Shown here: piece by piece, positions 53,858-63,065 of the stretch | Layout of the letters: the number at the start of each line of letters is the position of its first letter | Position numbering within the stretch: position 1 is the stretch's first letter | Assembly (NCBI RefSeq): GCF_035222375.1 | Contig: NC_085890.1 | Location: 2,294,001 to 2,358,000 of the forward strand | DNA: 64,000 bases | Direction: 5' to 3' | Source of the DNA: Podospora pseudocomata | Taxonomy: Eukaryota > Ascomycota > Sordariomycetes > Sordariales > Podosporaceae | Notes under the pieces: model-generated | Database searches by the model: none | Told to the model about the DNA's origin: nothing | Seen by the model: the letters and a program-made list of their open reading frames with translations, nothing else | Program-made: the position numbers and the translations under genes

Positions 53858-54703
53858 ATGACTGCCATCAAATCGTCATTGCCTGCTGTGCCAGGCCCCT
53901 ATCTTGCCCCATTCACGCCGACCGCTCGCGTCAATATCAAGTTTTTGGAAAATCTGGGCCACGCCAAAGACAAAGATAGTTTCGTTTGGAAGGTCGAGAT
54001 TGAAGACAGGGGCACTTTCGCGCTCAAGCTCTTCCCATTTATGCACTGGGTCACGTTGAGGGATAGCTGGGCCGAGTATTTAGCGCGCCCGCTCCAGACG
54101 TCTCAATTGTATTACGACTATCTTTCCCCGTTCAATGCCGAGTGGCGTGCATATGGTCGACTCAAACAGGATAATCGGGAGGACCTCGCTGTCAAGGCAT
54201 TCGGATACCTTGACCTGACCCCCGAGCAAGAAGCGGACGTCACTTAACGCATGCTTGACGATGGCTGGGAACCCGAATCACTCAGTGACGACGATGAAGA
54301 GACCCATCATAGCATTGGTCACCCGATGTGGAATCGATACAAGTACGACCGAGACCAGCCCATCAAGGCCATTGTCAAGGAGCTTGTGGTGGACGAAGAT
54401 GGAGGCAGCGCTGTAGGGTTCACTCCTAACGACATCTCCCAGATGTGGGAGGATCTGCAAGGTTTACAGCGACTGGGGATCTTGGTTCGAGATATTCACC
54501 TGCGCAACTATGTCGCCGGAAAGCTTTTCGACTTTGGCAGGGCCTGGACCATGTTTCATCCATGCCTTGATCAGATTCACCCGTACTACTTGAAGAGGGA
54601 GTGGGAAGGAGATCTCTTTGCGTTTCAGGAGCTGTTGATTGACTACTGGTACAACAAGGAAGTGACCACGGAGCTAGAGTGGCCGAAGGGACCTCGCCCG
54701 TGA
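53858..54703 (+). pseudogene. FTA2-like (kinetochore Sim4 subunit FTA2 family) gene with one in-frame stop
   Basis: Both halves are in one frame. The first has VPGPYLAPFTPTARVNIKFL, SFVWKVEIEDRGTFALKLF and YGRLKQDNREDLAVKAFGYL. The second has IKAIVKELVV, then MWEDLQGLQRLGILVRDIHL, KLFDFGRAWTMFHPCLDQI and a short tail. These are the kinase-like features of the fungal FTA2 family, with the RDIHLRNY loop resembling a degenerate HRD and DFGRA a DFG. A single TAA at 54245-54247 separates them; the reading frame is otherwise undisturbed. FTA2-like genes often occur in many copies in filamentous fungi, so this is probably one of the expanded paralogues rather than the core kinetochore gene. Confidence 0.8.
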
Positions 54704-55021
54704 TCTCATGACCGAATCAGCCCTACACTGTGCCTATTGAGCTTGGCTGCTTTGTGATGACCTTGGCACTCCATATTTTGCCCTGCGGTTGGTGGCAGGA
54801 CGGGGAGAAACGTGCCTGGTAGGTTATTAGCGCCACAACGTCAAGTTCCCCGTTGCCAAGGCCTCATTTCTTTTCTTTCATAGTTGCACTGTACATCATG
54901 CTGAGAGACCCCTGTCATCACAAAGCTGAGCTCAGGTCTTGTATGCACCGGACTGGCCCTGTTGTCTTCGTTACGGTCTCTTCTCTTTTTCACAGACCAT
55001 TTCGACTGCCATATCCTCGCG
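54704..55021. other. Intergenic / possible 5' exon region
   Basis: A CTTTTTCACAG acceptor-like sequence ends at about 54999, just before the next coding frame. A small upstream exon carrying the true start of that gene could lie here; I cannot identify it. Confidence 0.3.
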
Positions 55022-56404
55022 ATGACCAGTGCCCTTCAGCCAACATTGGTCAGTGAGTGGACGGGGTGGACTAGCACAGAGTTACAGGCCTATACAACAA
55101 CATACTTACCATATGGCTGTGATCCGGAGGACACTGCCGAACTAACATCATGCTACACAACATTCATTGCGGACCGCCCTTACAAGGTGAAGCATACCAA
55201 CATACCCTCCGGCATTTCGCCGAGGTCGACCACAACGGTAACCAACCGTGACTGGGACGTTGAAATGGTAACCATCATCCTGCCCGCCGACTCCATTCCC
55301 CGTTCAGAGCTCGAAAGCTGGTCCCGGTTCCATATCATGTCGACCCGGACCGAATCGACAACAGACAATTGGATAATTCACCACACTCTCACCGCCCCCG
55401 CCAGCTGCCCGACCTCATTTGAGTATACCACATCTACTCCGCTCAGCGACTGGGGCGACTACCTCCCGTCCGAGTTCCTGACCGAATATCTGCTCCCCAA
55501 AGCCACCATCCTTCCAGTCAAGTCGCACACAAGTACTTACGACGAATCCCTCACGATAACAAAAATGACCAGGACTATCCACGTCAAGGCAGCAGATCTA
55601 CCCCCAACCCGCTACGGTGGGCCCCCTTTGAACGGAAACTACCCGTTCTACAGGTTGGATCTCGACATGCTCAACACATCCTACGTCCAACACTGCTATC
55701 TCCCTGGCGAGCCGCGACCGCCGACCCAAGCCGAGCTCTGCCCTTACACCTACGCGGGGAAATGCAGCAGGCTCGAGCCGTGGATGATTATGGTCGCGGC
55801 TGTCATTCTGTCTATCATTCTTCTTGGATTTGTCGAAAACTTCTTCTGGTTCAGGCGGCTGATGCTGGGCAAGACATGTTTCCGGATGGGAACCGTGTGC
55901 TGGGCTTCGATCTTCATTTTCGTGGTCGGTTTCACGATGATAGAGAAAAGGAGGAGCCCTGAAGACCGGGCCGAGTTCACGCAGCAGTGGAAGACGATGC
56001 AACTGAAGACGAAGATTAAGTTGTGGTGTCAGTTTGGATTGAGGCATCGGTATCCGGTGGCTTGGTTGGGGGAGAGGAAGGCGGTTCGTCACGAGGAGAG
56101 GATTGAGATGCGGAGGGGCGGTGGTACTGGCGGCAGTGATGGAGGTCCTGCGGGAGGTCAGAGGGAGGAGGACGATACGCCTCTGCTGGCTTACCCCGGT
56201 CCTCTTTCTTCGGTGACTAGCGGGACTACTGCTGCTTCTTCGGGGCCGGTGTTGGGTAATCCCAATGCAGTCCTCGCCTCAACGGGGTCCGGGGCAGCCG
56301 TCGTTGGGCCGACGTTGCCACCTGTTCAGCCTCAGTCACCTTCGTCTCCTCAGCAACCTGACGCGAGTCTGGGGTCAGCATGTGATGGGTTCCGAGCTGT
56401 TTAA
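55022..56404 (+). CDS. Two-TM membrane protein with extracytoplasmic domain, unknown function
   Basis: From the ATG at 55022 (MTSALQPTLVSEWTGWTST) the frame encodes 460 residues; it is open further upstream without an ATG. The N-terminal 260 residues are Thr/Ser/Pro/Tyr-rich with a few cysteines (PYGCDPEDTAELTSC and QHCYLPGEPR) and look extracytoplasmic. Two hydrophobic segments follow: WMIMVAAVILSIILLGFVE and MGTVCWASIFIFVVGFTMI. A basic stretch (WLGERKAVRHEERIEMRR) then leads to a Gly/Ser/Pro-rich low-complexity tail. The layout suggests a plasma-membrane protein with a cytosolic tail. I recognise no domain. A spliced 5' exon with a signal peptide is likely. Confidence 0.65.
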   Translation: MTSALQPTLVSEWTGWTSTELQAYTTTYLPYGCDPEDTAELTSCYTTFIADRPYKVKHTNIPSGISPRSTTTVTNRDWDVEMVTIILPADSIPRSELESWSRFHIMSTRTESTTDNWIIHHTLTAPASCPTSFEYTTSTPLSDWGDYLPSEFLTEYLLPKATILPVKSHTSTYDESLTITKMTRTIHVKAADLPPTRYGGPPLNGNYPFYRLDLDMLNTSYVQHCYLPGEPRPPTQAELCPYTYAGKCSRLEPWMIMVAAVILSIILLGFVENFFWFRRLMLGKTCFRMGTVCWASIFIFVVGFTMIEKRRSPEDRAEFTQQWKTMQLKTKIKLWCQFGLRHRYPVAWLGERKAVRHEERIEMRRGGGTGGSDGGPAGGQREEDDTPLLAYPGPLSSVTSGTTAASSGPVLGNPNAVLASTGSGAAVVGPTLPPVQPQSPSSPQQPDASLGSACDGFRAV

Positions 56405-56771
56405 AAGACCGAAGGTTCATTGGTACATCCATATCTAATGTTTATTGTTTTCTTCGAGAAATGTTTAGTCTCGGTGCCTAGGTATGTTAGAAACTCAAAG
56501 ACGTTAATCACAATCATAGTTACGTATAATTTCTTGTGGGCCGTCAATAAACTCCAAAATAAATTCCAGAAAAAGAACTGGATGGGGGAGTCGAACCCAC
56601 CACCAAGCGAAGGGTCAGGCGGGTCTACACACACAACTCTTGACTGGCCAGGTCGGGTTGCTCGCGGCTCTCTGACCACTGCGCTATACACAAGCTGCAG
56701 TGTTAGCTACTTTGCTGGTGTGATGAGCCAAAAGGTGGTATATATTTCGCCGTCTTGTCTCTGTTGCTCCC
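56405..56771. other. Intergenic with a tRNA-like unit
   Basis: Holds the minus-strand Pol III-type unit at 56570-56694 and the 3' flank of the SGNH esterase gene. Nothing else is seen. Confidence 0.5.
56570..56694 (-). tRNA. tRNA-like Pol III unit (degenerate or intron-containing tRNA, or SINE head)
   Basis: On the minus strand a good A box (TAGCGCAGTGG at 56686-56676) is followed 78 bp later by a near-perfect B box (GGTTCGACTCC, 56597-56587). A T-run terminator comes right after the last tRNA-like bases (TTTTT, complement of 56574-56570). The T-arm is well formed apart from one mismatch, but I cannot pair an acceptor stem or assign an anticodon. It could be an intron-bearing tRNA, a tRNA pseudogene or the head of a tRNA-derived SINE. 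Confidence 0.4.
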
Positions 56772-57581
56772 CTACCACCACCACCTGCACAAAACCGTCA
56801 CTGCCACTGCCGCGATGCCCAGCTTGCTCCCTGCACCCATTCCAGGTGATGCTGCCGCTGAAACCTCCTCTCCTCCACCCACCGACTCGATCGCCCTACT
56901 CAGCGGCTTAAACCAGCACTCGGCCACCTTCTCATTCCCGGCATTGTTAGGATGCACCCCATCGCTGGTCATACTATCCGTGTCGAACCCCGTCCAACAA
57001 TCCACCACCTCGATCACACTCTCCGTTGTATTCAAACCCTTAGCCCACTCTGGAATCGCTTCATTCAACCTGACCACTCTCTCCCCACACTCTTCACAAA
57101 ACACCGAGTCCAACGGAATGATCTGAGCAACGATAATCCTCATGACCTTCTTATTCTCCCTCATCCAATCGACCATCGTCCCAAACGCCTGCAAGATCTC
57201 CGCCGTCGGCTTGTTGTTCAACACGTCGTTAGTTCCCAAGTGCATCATCACCACATCAGGCTTGGAACTCTCCAGCCACGGAACAAGTTTCCCTTCCGAG
57301 ACGATTCCCGTGGCCTGTATCATAACGTGCCCTTCGTTTGCCCCGTCATATTCAAAATCGCACTGTTGACCAGATCGGGAGCCGACGAACTTAGTGTTGG
57401 TGATGGAGGCTTGCTGGAGGCGGCGCCAGAGGAGGGCTTGCCAGCAGCTTTCGGGGCCGCCGGTGATGGAGTCGCCTAGGGGTAATATCCTCACTGTCGA
57501 CTGGGACCATACTGGGAGAATTAAAGCGCTGAGAATGACGATGAGAGGGTACGAGCTGTTATGTGACGCGGAGAGTCGCAT
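56772..57581 (-). CDS. Secreted, probably GPI-anchored SGNH/GDSL esterase (CE3-like)
   Basis: A single-exon frame of 269 residues. The N-terminal signal peptide (YPLIVILSALILPVWSQ) is followed at once by block I, VRILPLGDSITGG, with the nucleophile Ser. HLGTNDVLNN supplies the block III Gly/Asn, and SDGVHPNNAGNEKVA carries the catalytic Asp and His. Cys residues (CWQALLW, QQCDFEY, CEECGE and DCWTGF) fit disulfides. The end is Ser/Ala/Gly-rich (SAAASPGMGAGSK) before a hydrophobic tail, a typical GPI signal. The pattern matches fungal CE3-type acetylxylan esterases. Together with the GH5 enzyme at the right edge it suggests plant-polysaccharide breakdown. Confidence 0.88.
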   Translation of the reverse strand: MRLSASHNSSYPLIVILSALILPVWSQSTVRILPLGDSITGGPESCWQALLWRRLQQASITNTKFVGSRSGQQCDFEYDGANEGHVMIQATGIVSEGKLVPWLESSKPDVVMMHLGTNDVLNNKPTAEILQAFGTMVDWMRENKKVMRIIVAQIIPLDSVFCEECGERVVRLNEAIPEWAKGLNTTESVIEVVDCWTGFDTDSMTSDGVHPNNAGNEKVAECWFKPLSRAIESVGGGEEVSAAASPGMGAGSKLGIAAVAVTVLCRWWW

Positions 57582-58203
57582 CTTGACAGCTGAGGCGGGA
57601 GACAGTCAGGAGGCCCCGAGGACACTGACCATGTTCTTTCTGATGGGAGAAGACGGCATTTTAAGAGCCCGAGGCTGACGTGGTATGAGCCTCCGTATGT
57701 GTGATCATTGGCGGCCCCTTATCCCCTCTTACCTAATGACCCCAGGGCAAAACAAAGCGCTTATTTCCAGCCTGGGTCTAGAACTAGCTGCAAACCCTGG
57801 TACTAACCCATGCTCCGCCTCATTCAGGTACCCGTGTGGGATTTTACACAAGGCCCGCGCATTTACGACGGGGCAGCGGTCCATTAGCAACATCGATAAT
57901 TCTGGGAATAACTTCAACAAATCTTTGAATGAAAAAACATTTTTTTCTTCAACAGAACCTACAACATATCAAGCTTTGGTAGCTTGTCTCGTCACAGGCC
58001 GACAGATGGGTAACTCATTCTACTCCAGTCGACTCCCACGTTCTGGAAGTTCATAGATATAACCGCATTCAATTGGCCACTTGAAGACGAGCAATTGGAA
58101 TAACCTCACGAGTTGGATTTTTTTTTTCACCCAAACAGCCATCTCTACCCCATATGTGTGTGTTCGAATACTCTTCTGCCGGCGCCAGAAAATTCAAAAG
58201 CAC
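57582..58203. other. Intergenic, no gene seen
   Basis: Contains the 5' flank of the SGNH esterase. Only short frames and T/A-rich runs are present. Confidence 0.45.
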
Positions 58204-58700
58204 CTATGCCATCCCTGATGATGTTACATCAGCCGCCATGTCAAACTCCATCACATGGCAATCCGACTCAACCCCTTTCTCCGTGTCACTGTCCAGACAG
58301 CTGTGCAACATCATGAGCCCCGTCGCATTGGCATTGAACGTAATTCTTAGGAAGAGGTTAGCCCAACTTTTTCTTTCTCCTGCCCACGGCAGCAAAGCCC
58401 AAGTGTACTAGAAAATGCTCACCCTGGAGACCCCGAACACGTCCACGTTTCCCTCAAACTCAAGCTCATATCATCGAAGTCAAATTGAAACTCAACCCCA
58501 GGGTCGCTGCATTGGGACCACTGCAGCTTTGCTAGGTCAACTTCCTGCGCCAGACACTCCACCGTTCTGTTCGTCGCCAAGGAGTAAGACGTGAACCCAA
58601 ACGTGCCCTTCGAACCCCCGTTGTCCCAGTCGTATACCTTTAGTACCAGGTCATCGATCTTCCAGTAGGAAGGGTATTGGGAGGTTGTGGTGGAGGTGGA
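58204..58700 (-). CDS. AltA1-like (AA1-like) small protein, 5' end missing or unresolved
   Basis: The 3' exon 58345-58204 and an upstream exon (58423 to about 58700) join in phase across a 77-bp GTGAGC..AAG intron. The reading is YWKIDDLVLKVYDWDNGGSK, FGFTSYSLATNRTVECLA, VEFQFDFDDMSLSLRETWTC, then ITFNANATGLMMLHSC and a tail ending AADVTSSGMA. Beta-rich segments with paired Cys fit the AltA1/AA1-like secreted protein family. I find no signal-peptide exon: the DNA immediately upstream is occupied on the other strand by a truncated tyrosinase gene. The gene may therefore have lost its 5' end in the same rearrangement. Confidence 0.45.
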
Positions 58701-58774
58701 TGCATGACTGAAGGTCCCTTCAAACAGTTCGTGCCTCTTTATACCCAATCACTCAGTACCGAGGTGACTAACTT

Positions 58775-59313
58775 CCTTCAACAGCTACATGGCCAACATC
58801 GGTCCCGGCGCCCCAGTGATGAACAACGTCCCCAAGAACCCCCTCCCCAGCGACGGCGGGTACAACCCCCGCTGCATGCGCCGCGACATCAGCGTCGACG
58901 CCGCCCTCGGCGCCACCGCGGAGCGCTCGTACAATCTCATCATGAAGTCCAAGGACACAAACACTTTCTACAACACCTTGTTGACGCCAACCCGGAATGC
59001 GAGCGACCCGTACAATTTTGGGATCCATACCGGTGACCATTACATTTCTGGAGGAGACCCCGGGGGAGATGCGATGGTCTCGCCTAATGATCCGATTTTC
59101 TATTTCCATCATGCGATGCTGGATAGGCTTTGGTCGATCTGGCAGATGCAGGATCCGGATAAGCAGGTCAATGCCCAGGTGACGCTTGGTGGGAGGGATG
59201 CGGCGACGAGGAAGCTTGATTCGAAGTGGCTTATTGCTGATGTTATCCCCGTTCTTGAAGCGCATGATGGGCTTGGGCGTGCGGGAGGGGCGTTTTATCA
59301 TGTATATGTATGA
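58775..59313 (+). pseudogene. Tyrosinase, C-terminal (CuB) part only
   Basis: The frame begins after a CAG acceptor-like site with YMANIGPGAPVMNN, GGYNPRCMRRDI and NFGIHTGDHYISGGDPG. It goes on to the CuB signature SPNDPIFYFHHAMLDRLW, with the HH pair and the Arg that follow in tyrosinases. It ends at IADVIPVLEAHDGLGRAGG. The CuA half, with its three histidines, should lie upstream, but the preceding DNA encodes the opposite-strand AltA1-like gene instead. A type-3 copper site cannot be built from this half, so it is a 5'-truncated gene. Confidence 0.75.
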
Positions 59314-61451
59314 GTCTTCGAAATAGGTTGTCGCAGTGTGGTGAGCCTTCCATGATGAATTCGATGTTTTGATATACCACAGTGAGAGGGATGAATGAGT
59401 CTTGTCTGGTCCAGAGCTCACACAATGACGAGGTCCTTTAGTCGTCTCGGTACCGCTGCTTTTGCGTTTATGTCATTGATATGCTCCCTAAAGGCCTCTG
59501 ACCCCGTGATCCCACGGAACAAGGAGGCTGTTACAAGCGTCACGACATTCCGCTCCTCGAAAGCCTTCTTTCTGCAACCAAATGGCATGTCTAGCTCTTC
59601 CAACACCCACAAGATATCACCAATTCTCCGCATTCGCTGGTACGAATCTGACGAGACCGAAGTCTGTGACAGCAAGTTTCCTGCCGTCACACTTGGAGAA
59701 GATTATATCGAGCTGTAGATGATCGAGTGATCAAAAAGTGGCCGATGAAAGTAGGGATTACAAAGGCTCACTTCCATAGCCGTCACATTTGGCCAGCGTT
59801 CTGCACCAGCGTCGAAGAAGATCATACCAGTGCTTGACCGGATCGATGCGGTATCCACCTGTCGCTGATGCCACCTTCGCTATTTATCCGAAGCCAAGGG
59901 TTGATTTGAGTTGCAAGGAAATCCCTCCAGTTATGGAACTTTGAGCATGTATGGGTTGATACAGATCGAGTCGACCCACGGAATCCGGTCAGCTTCACGG
60001 CTCCGGAGGCGCTTGAGAGCTGCATGACAGTTGGCCGTGGTGCATATTTCGGTGACTGGTTTGGCGCTTGACTCGTCTTCGTCAGAGAGCACCTCAATCG
60101 TAGAGGTCAATGTTTGATCCCCCCAGGTGTAGGAGAGCGCTTCGTGGGAAGGAGGAGTCCGATTCGAGAATTTAACAGGCGTGTTCTGACTGGCTCCACT
60201 GGATGACCTGGAAGCAGAGTCAAGAGGCGAATTGAATCATCGAAATCCAGCGGGAGGCCTAAATAAACCCGATGGGGTGTGTTTTTCATTTTATCGTCAT
60301 GGATAAGCTTTTTTCAAGAGCAGTGAATCGGGAAAAGGCGGTCACTCTGGTCCAAAAGGCAGGTTGGGCACCAAACAGCCGGGGCAGAGGTGTGAAAGCC
60401 TGGGTGAAAGTGGGACTCCAGGCACCCAAACAGCCCCGTGGTATGCACTAGAAGGGGGTGTTTGGCCCTGCGCCAACGCAGCGACCTTACCAACCACAAT
60501 CTATCAAGCAGTGCAAACATCGCATGCTCCATCCTGGCGATCAACCTTATACCCTTGGCAGTCCAGATCTTGCCCATGTCGTCCTGTCACGATGCTTTCT
60601 GACAGCATGCAAGAGACAGTTTGGACCGGACAACAACCTGACGTCGGACCTATTCTAGGATGATATCCGGATTAGGGTTGCGAGTCAGAAGACTATGCCC
60701 CTCTGTTGGAGGCTTGAGAGGCGTGATAGGAATACGGAACTCCGTAAGGTTTGTTGGGAGGTCCCACCGATTTTGAAGGATAAAAGAATCTCTAGGCTGT
60801 AGAATTCATTTCTGCTTTCTTCCCATTTTATCTAACAATTCAATTTACTATTCATGCCTACACCTGTGTCCAGCCGTAGGCCCAGGTCAGAACCCCATAG
60901 CCGTCAAAACAATTTGCTTCACTTGCTCCCCTGAGCGTCGTCACCGCCACGAAGAGCTGGGAGCAGCGACGAAACCGTCAGACCCATCCTCACAAGTGAA
61001 TATATCGGAGCAATGAAGCCGCGACCGCCAGTGAATTGGACGGAGCAACCTGACGGGAAGGGGGGGCATAAAGCTTTTGCCTGCGATCTCTGCCATGCAC
61101 CTTACCACTTTTCACCAAACATGCCATCCGCACACTGCCTTTACCATACTTCTCTTGCCAACTTGATCACCTACCTATTCATTCTCCCCTTCGACACAGA
61201 TCTCCACTAGCCTCCCGGCAGAGCCCATTTTATATACACATTTTCTGCAACAGTACCGATCATGGGGTCAGCCGCTTCCTCGATCTGATCAGACGGGAAA
61301 CGGAGCAGGGGAACAATGGCAACTTTTCCTACCGCGCCCTGGCTCATGATGTCCGGTTAGCCGTTATCCATTTGCACCTCTTGATGGTTTGCACCTCTTG
61401 ATGGTTTGCGCGAAAGATGTCGGCCTGCTAACCGATATTCTTGCCCTTCAG
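59314..61451. other. Gene-poor stretch
   Basis: A minus-strand frame at 59418-59690 (SDSYQRMRRIGDILWVLEEL) has ordinary composition but no known domain. The interval 59700-61250 shows no convincing gene. A small upstream exon of the next gene might start at the ATG at 61316 (MATFPTAPWLMMS), but the donor is poor. Confidence 0.35.
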
Positions 61452-62426
61452 ATCCCTCGACGTCTGCGTTCAACAGCCCGAGATCGCAAAGGTTGCCTAC
61501 TGGGAGTTGGACCCGTCAAAGCCAGTCAGTCTATGCGACAAGATAATTCGGCTCATCACCGCCCTCCCTCAAGTTCGCAGTCTGAGCTTGGACTTGCGCG
61601 AATTGGATAATGCTCAAGTTGGCCATATGGTCACGCTGCTTCACGAATCCACCAACATCCTTCCCCGTGTTCGACAAGTCAAATTCATCTCGGCTGAGGA
61701 CGCGTATGGAGTGAGCGACAGCGCGTTGAACCCGAGCCTTTGTGGGCACCTCACGTCCGCTTTCTGCACCGCGATGGGTACCAAAGCCGACGAGCTTACC
61801 TTCATTCGAGGCTCCGATGCTGCCAACAATCAAGCCTTGCCCGACACGATGACAGCCTTTGCCGACATCCAACCAGGCGGCAGTCCCCGCCGCCAGCTGA
61901 GACGCCTATTGATTGCCCGCTTGGGGTCCGCAAGCGGTCTCAATATCCTCCCAGCTCGTGAGATTCCGGAGACGGTGGTCGCGCCACACAGCGAGACTAT
62001 TGAGGCCATCTTTATCGCTGATGACGTGGACTTTGCACCTCCCGGTGGCCATCAGGACTTCAATACGAAACAGAAGGCAATTGACCACTTGGTCAACGCC
62101 CTGGCTGGGATGCCTGCCCTTCGCCGAGTCGCGTTCCCAGTGGTGGGATTTCGTGTTGAGGGTGTTGAGCGCCAGGACGACAAGAATCTCGAGAAGCTGG
62201 CTCTGGGTGCGACCATGAGGGCGATTGCGGGTGGTGTGTGATGGAGCAGCTTCCTCATTTGGAGCACGCGGCCTTCTGGTCTTTGTGGCAGAATTGCGGT
62301 GTCCATTCGAGACGTATCGATGGGGACATTCATATCAGATGCTACGGTGTCCCTTACGACTGGGTGAAGCCTCTGCATGGACGGAGGGAGAAGTGGCCCA
62401 TGGGGCTGTGGGGGTATCGGTGGTAG
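61452..62426 (+). CDS. Uncharacterised LRR/F-box-type protein, with probable frame break near the end
   Basis: After a CTTCAG acceptor the frame reads SLDVCVQQPEIAKVAYWELD and a leucine-patterned stretch (IIRLITALPQVRSLSLDLRE). It goes on with PSLCGHLTSAFCTAMGTKAD and ends MPALRRVAFPVVGFRVEGVE. This resembles the C-terminal part of fungal F-box/LRR-like proteins, although no F-box is visible. The frame stops at 62239-62241 in a GT-rich run. A second frame opens one base earlier (ATG at 62238, MEQLPHLEHAAFWSLWQNCG) and continues with many Trp residues to 62426, as if one base had been gained or lost. The 5' end is unresolved. Confidence 0.4.
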
Positions 62427-63065
62427 ATCCGGGTGTTGCATTGGGTCCAGGTATCACAGGGCTGAGAGAGGAGATGTCTGTGCCATGGGCTGGAGGAAGC
62501 ACCGATGGCATCGTGAGTCTCGGAGCCTTAGAGCCTGGAAATACGAAGAAAGTGCTTTCCACTGAGTGGGAGATGCACGTGGGCCAGTACTCCCAGCTGA
62601 AAGGGGACGTCTACATGATGGCTTGGGGGCATATGATTCTGATTCATGAGGTTGGGCATACCAAAAAAAGCTTTGATTCAGCGGATAGTATGCAAGCGTA
62701 AAGATAAAAAAAAATAAAAATAAAAAAAGTAAAATAAAAAACAAAGCAAAATATAAAATAAAAGAATATAAAGTAAAATAAAATAAAGGCTATTTGCACA
62801 GATTCTTGATCAAGTCATTGGAACGTGGCCATCGTGAGCGGTTCAAGGTTTGGCTTCTTGAATGCAAAAACTGCGACAAAGGACATGATATTCTTGGACT
62901 GATGATGCACCAGGGCTGGGGCCGACAACATGAGGAACTGGAATCGACGGGACATCGTTCATATTGACATTGCCAAACCTAAACAAACTCAGATAATGCC
63001 GAAAGAATGCGTGTTGATAACATCCACCAAATCAACCCTCGACCCTTGTACAAATCCCTTGTACT
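62427..63065. other. Intergenic with A-rich low-complexity tract
   Basis: From 62701 to about 62790 the plus strand is a run of A with scattered T and G (AAATAAAA-type units). No gene is seen. Confidence 0.5.
62701..62790 (+). repeat. A-rich low-complexity tract
   Basis: About 90 bp of A-runs broken by T or G, such as GATAAAAAAAAATAAAAATA. It could be an old poly-A tail of a non-LTR element, but no element body is visible before it. Confidence 0.7.

Noticed and set aside
62701-62790. Poly-A tail of a LINE
   Set aside because: No reverse transcriptase or other element body is visible in the preceding DNA.
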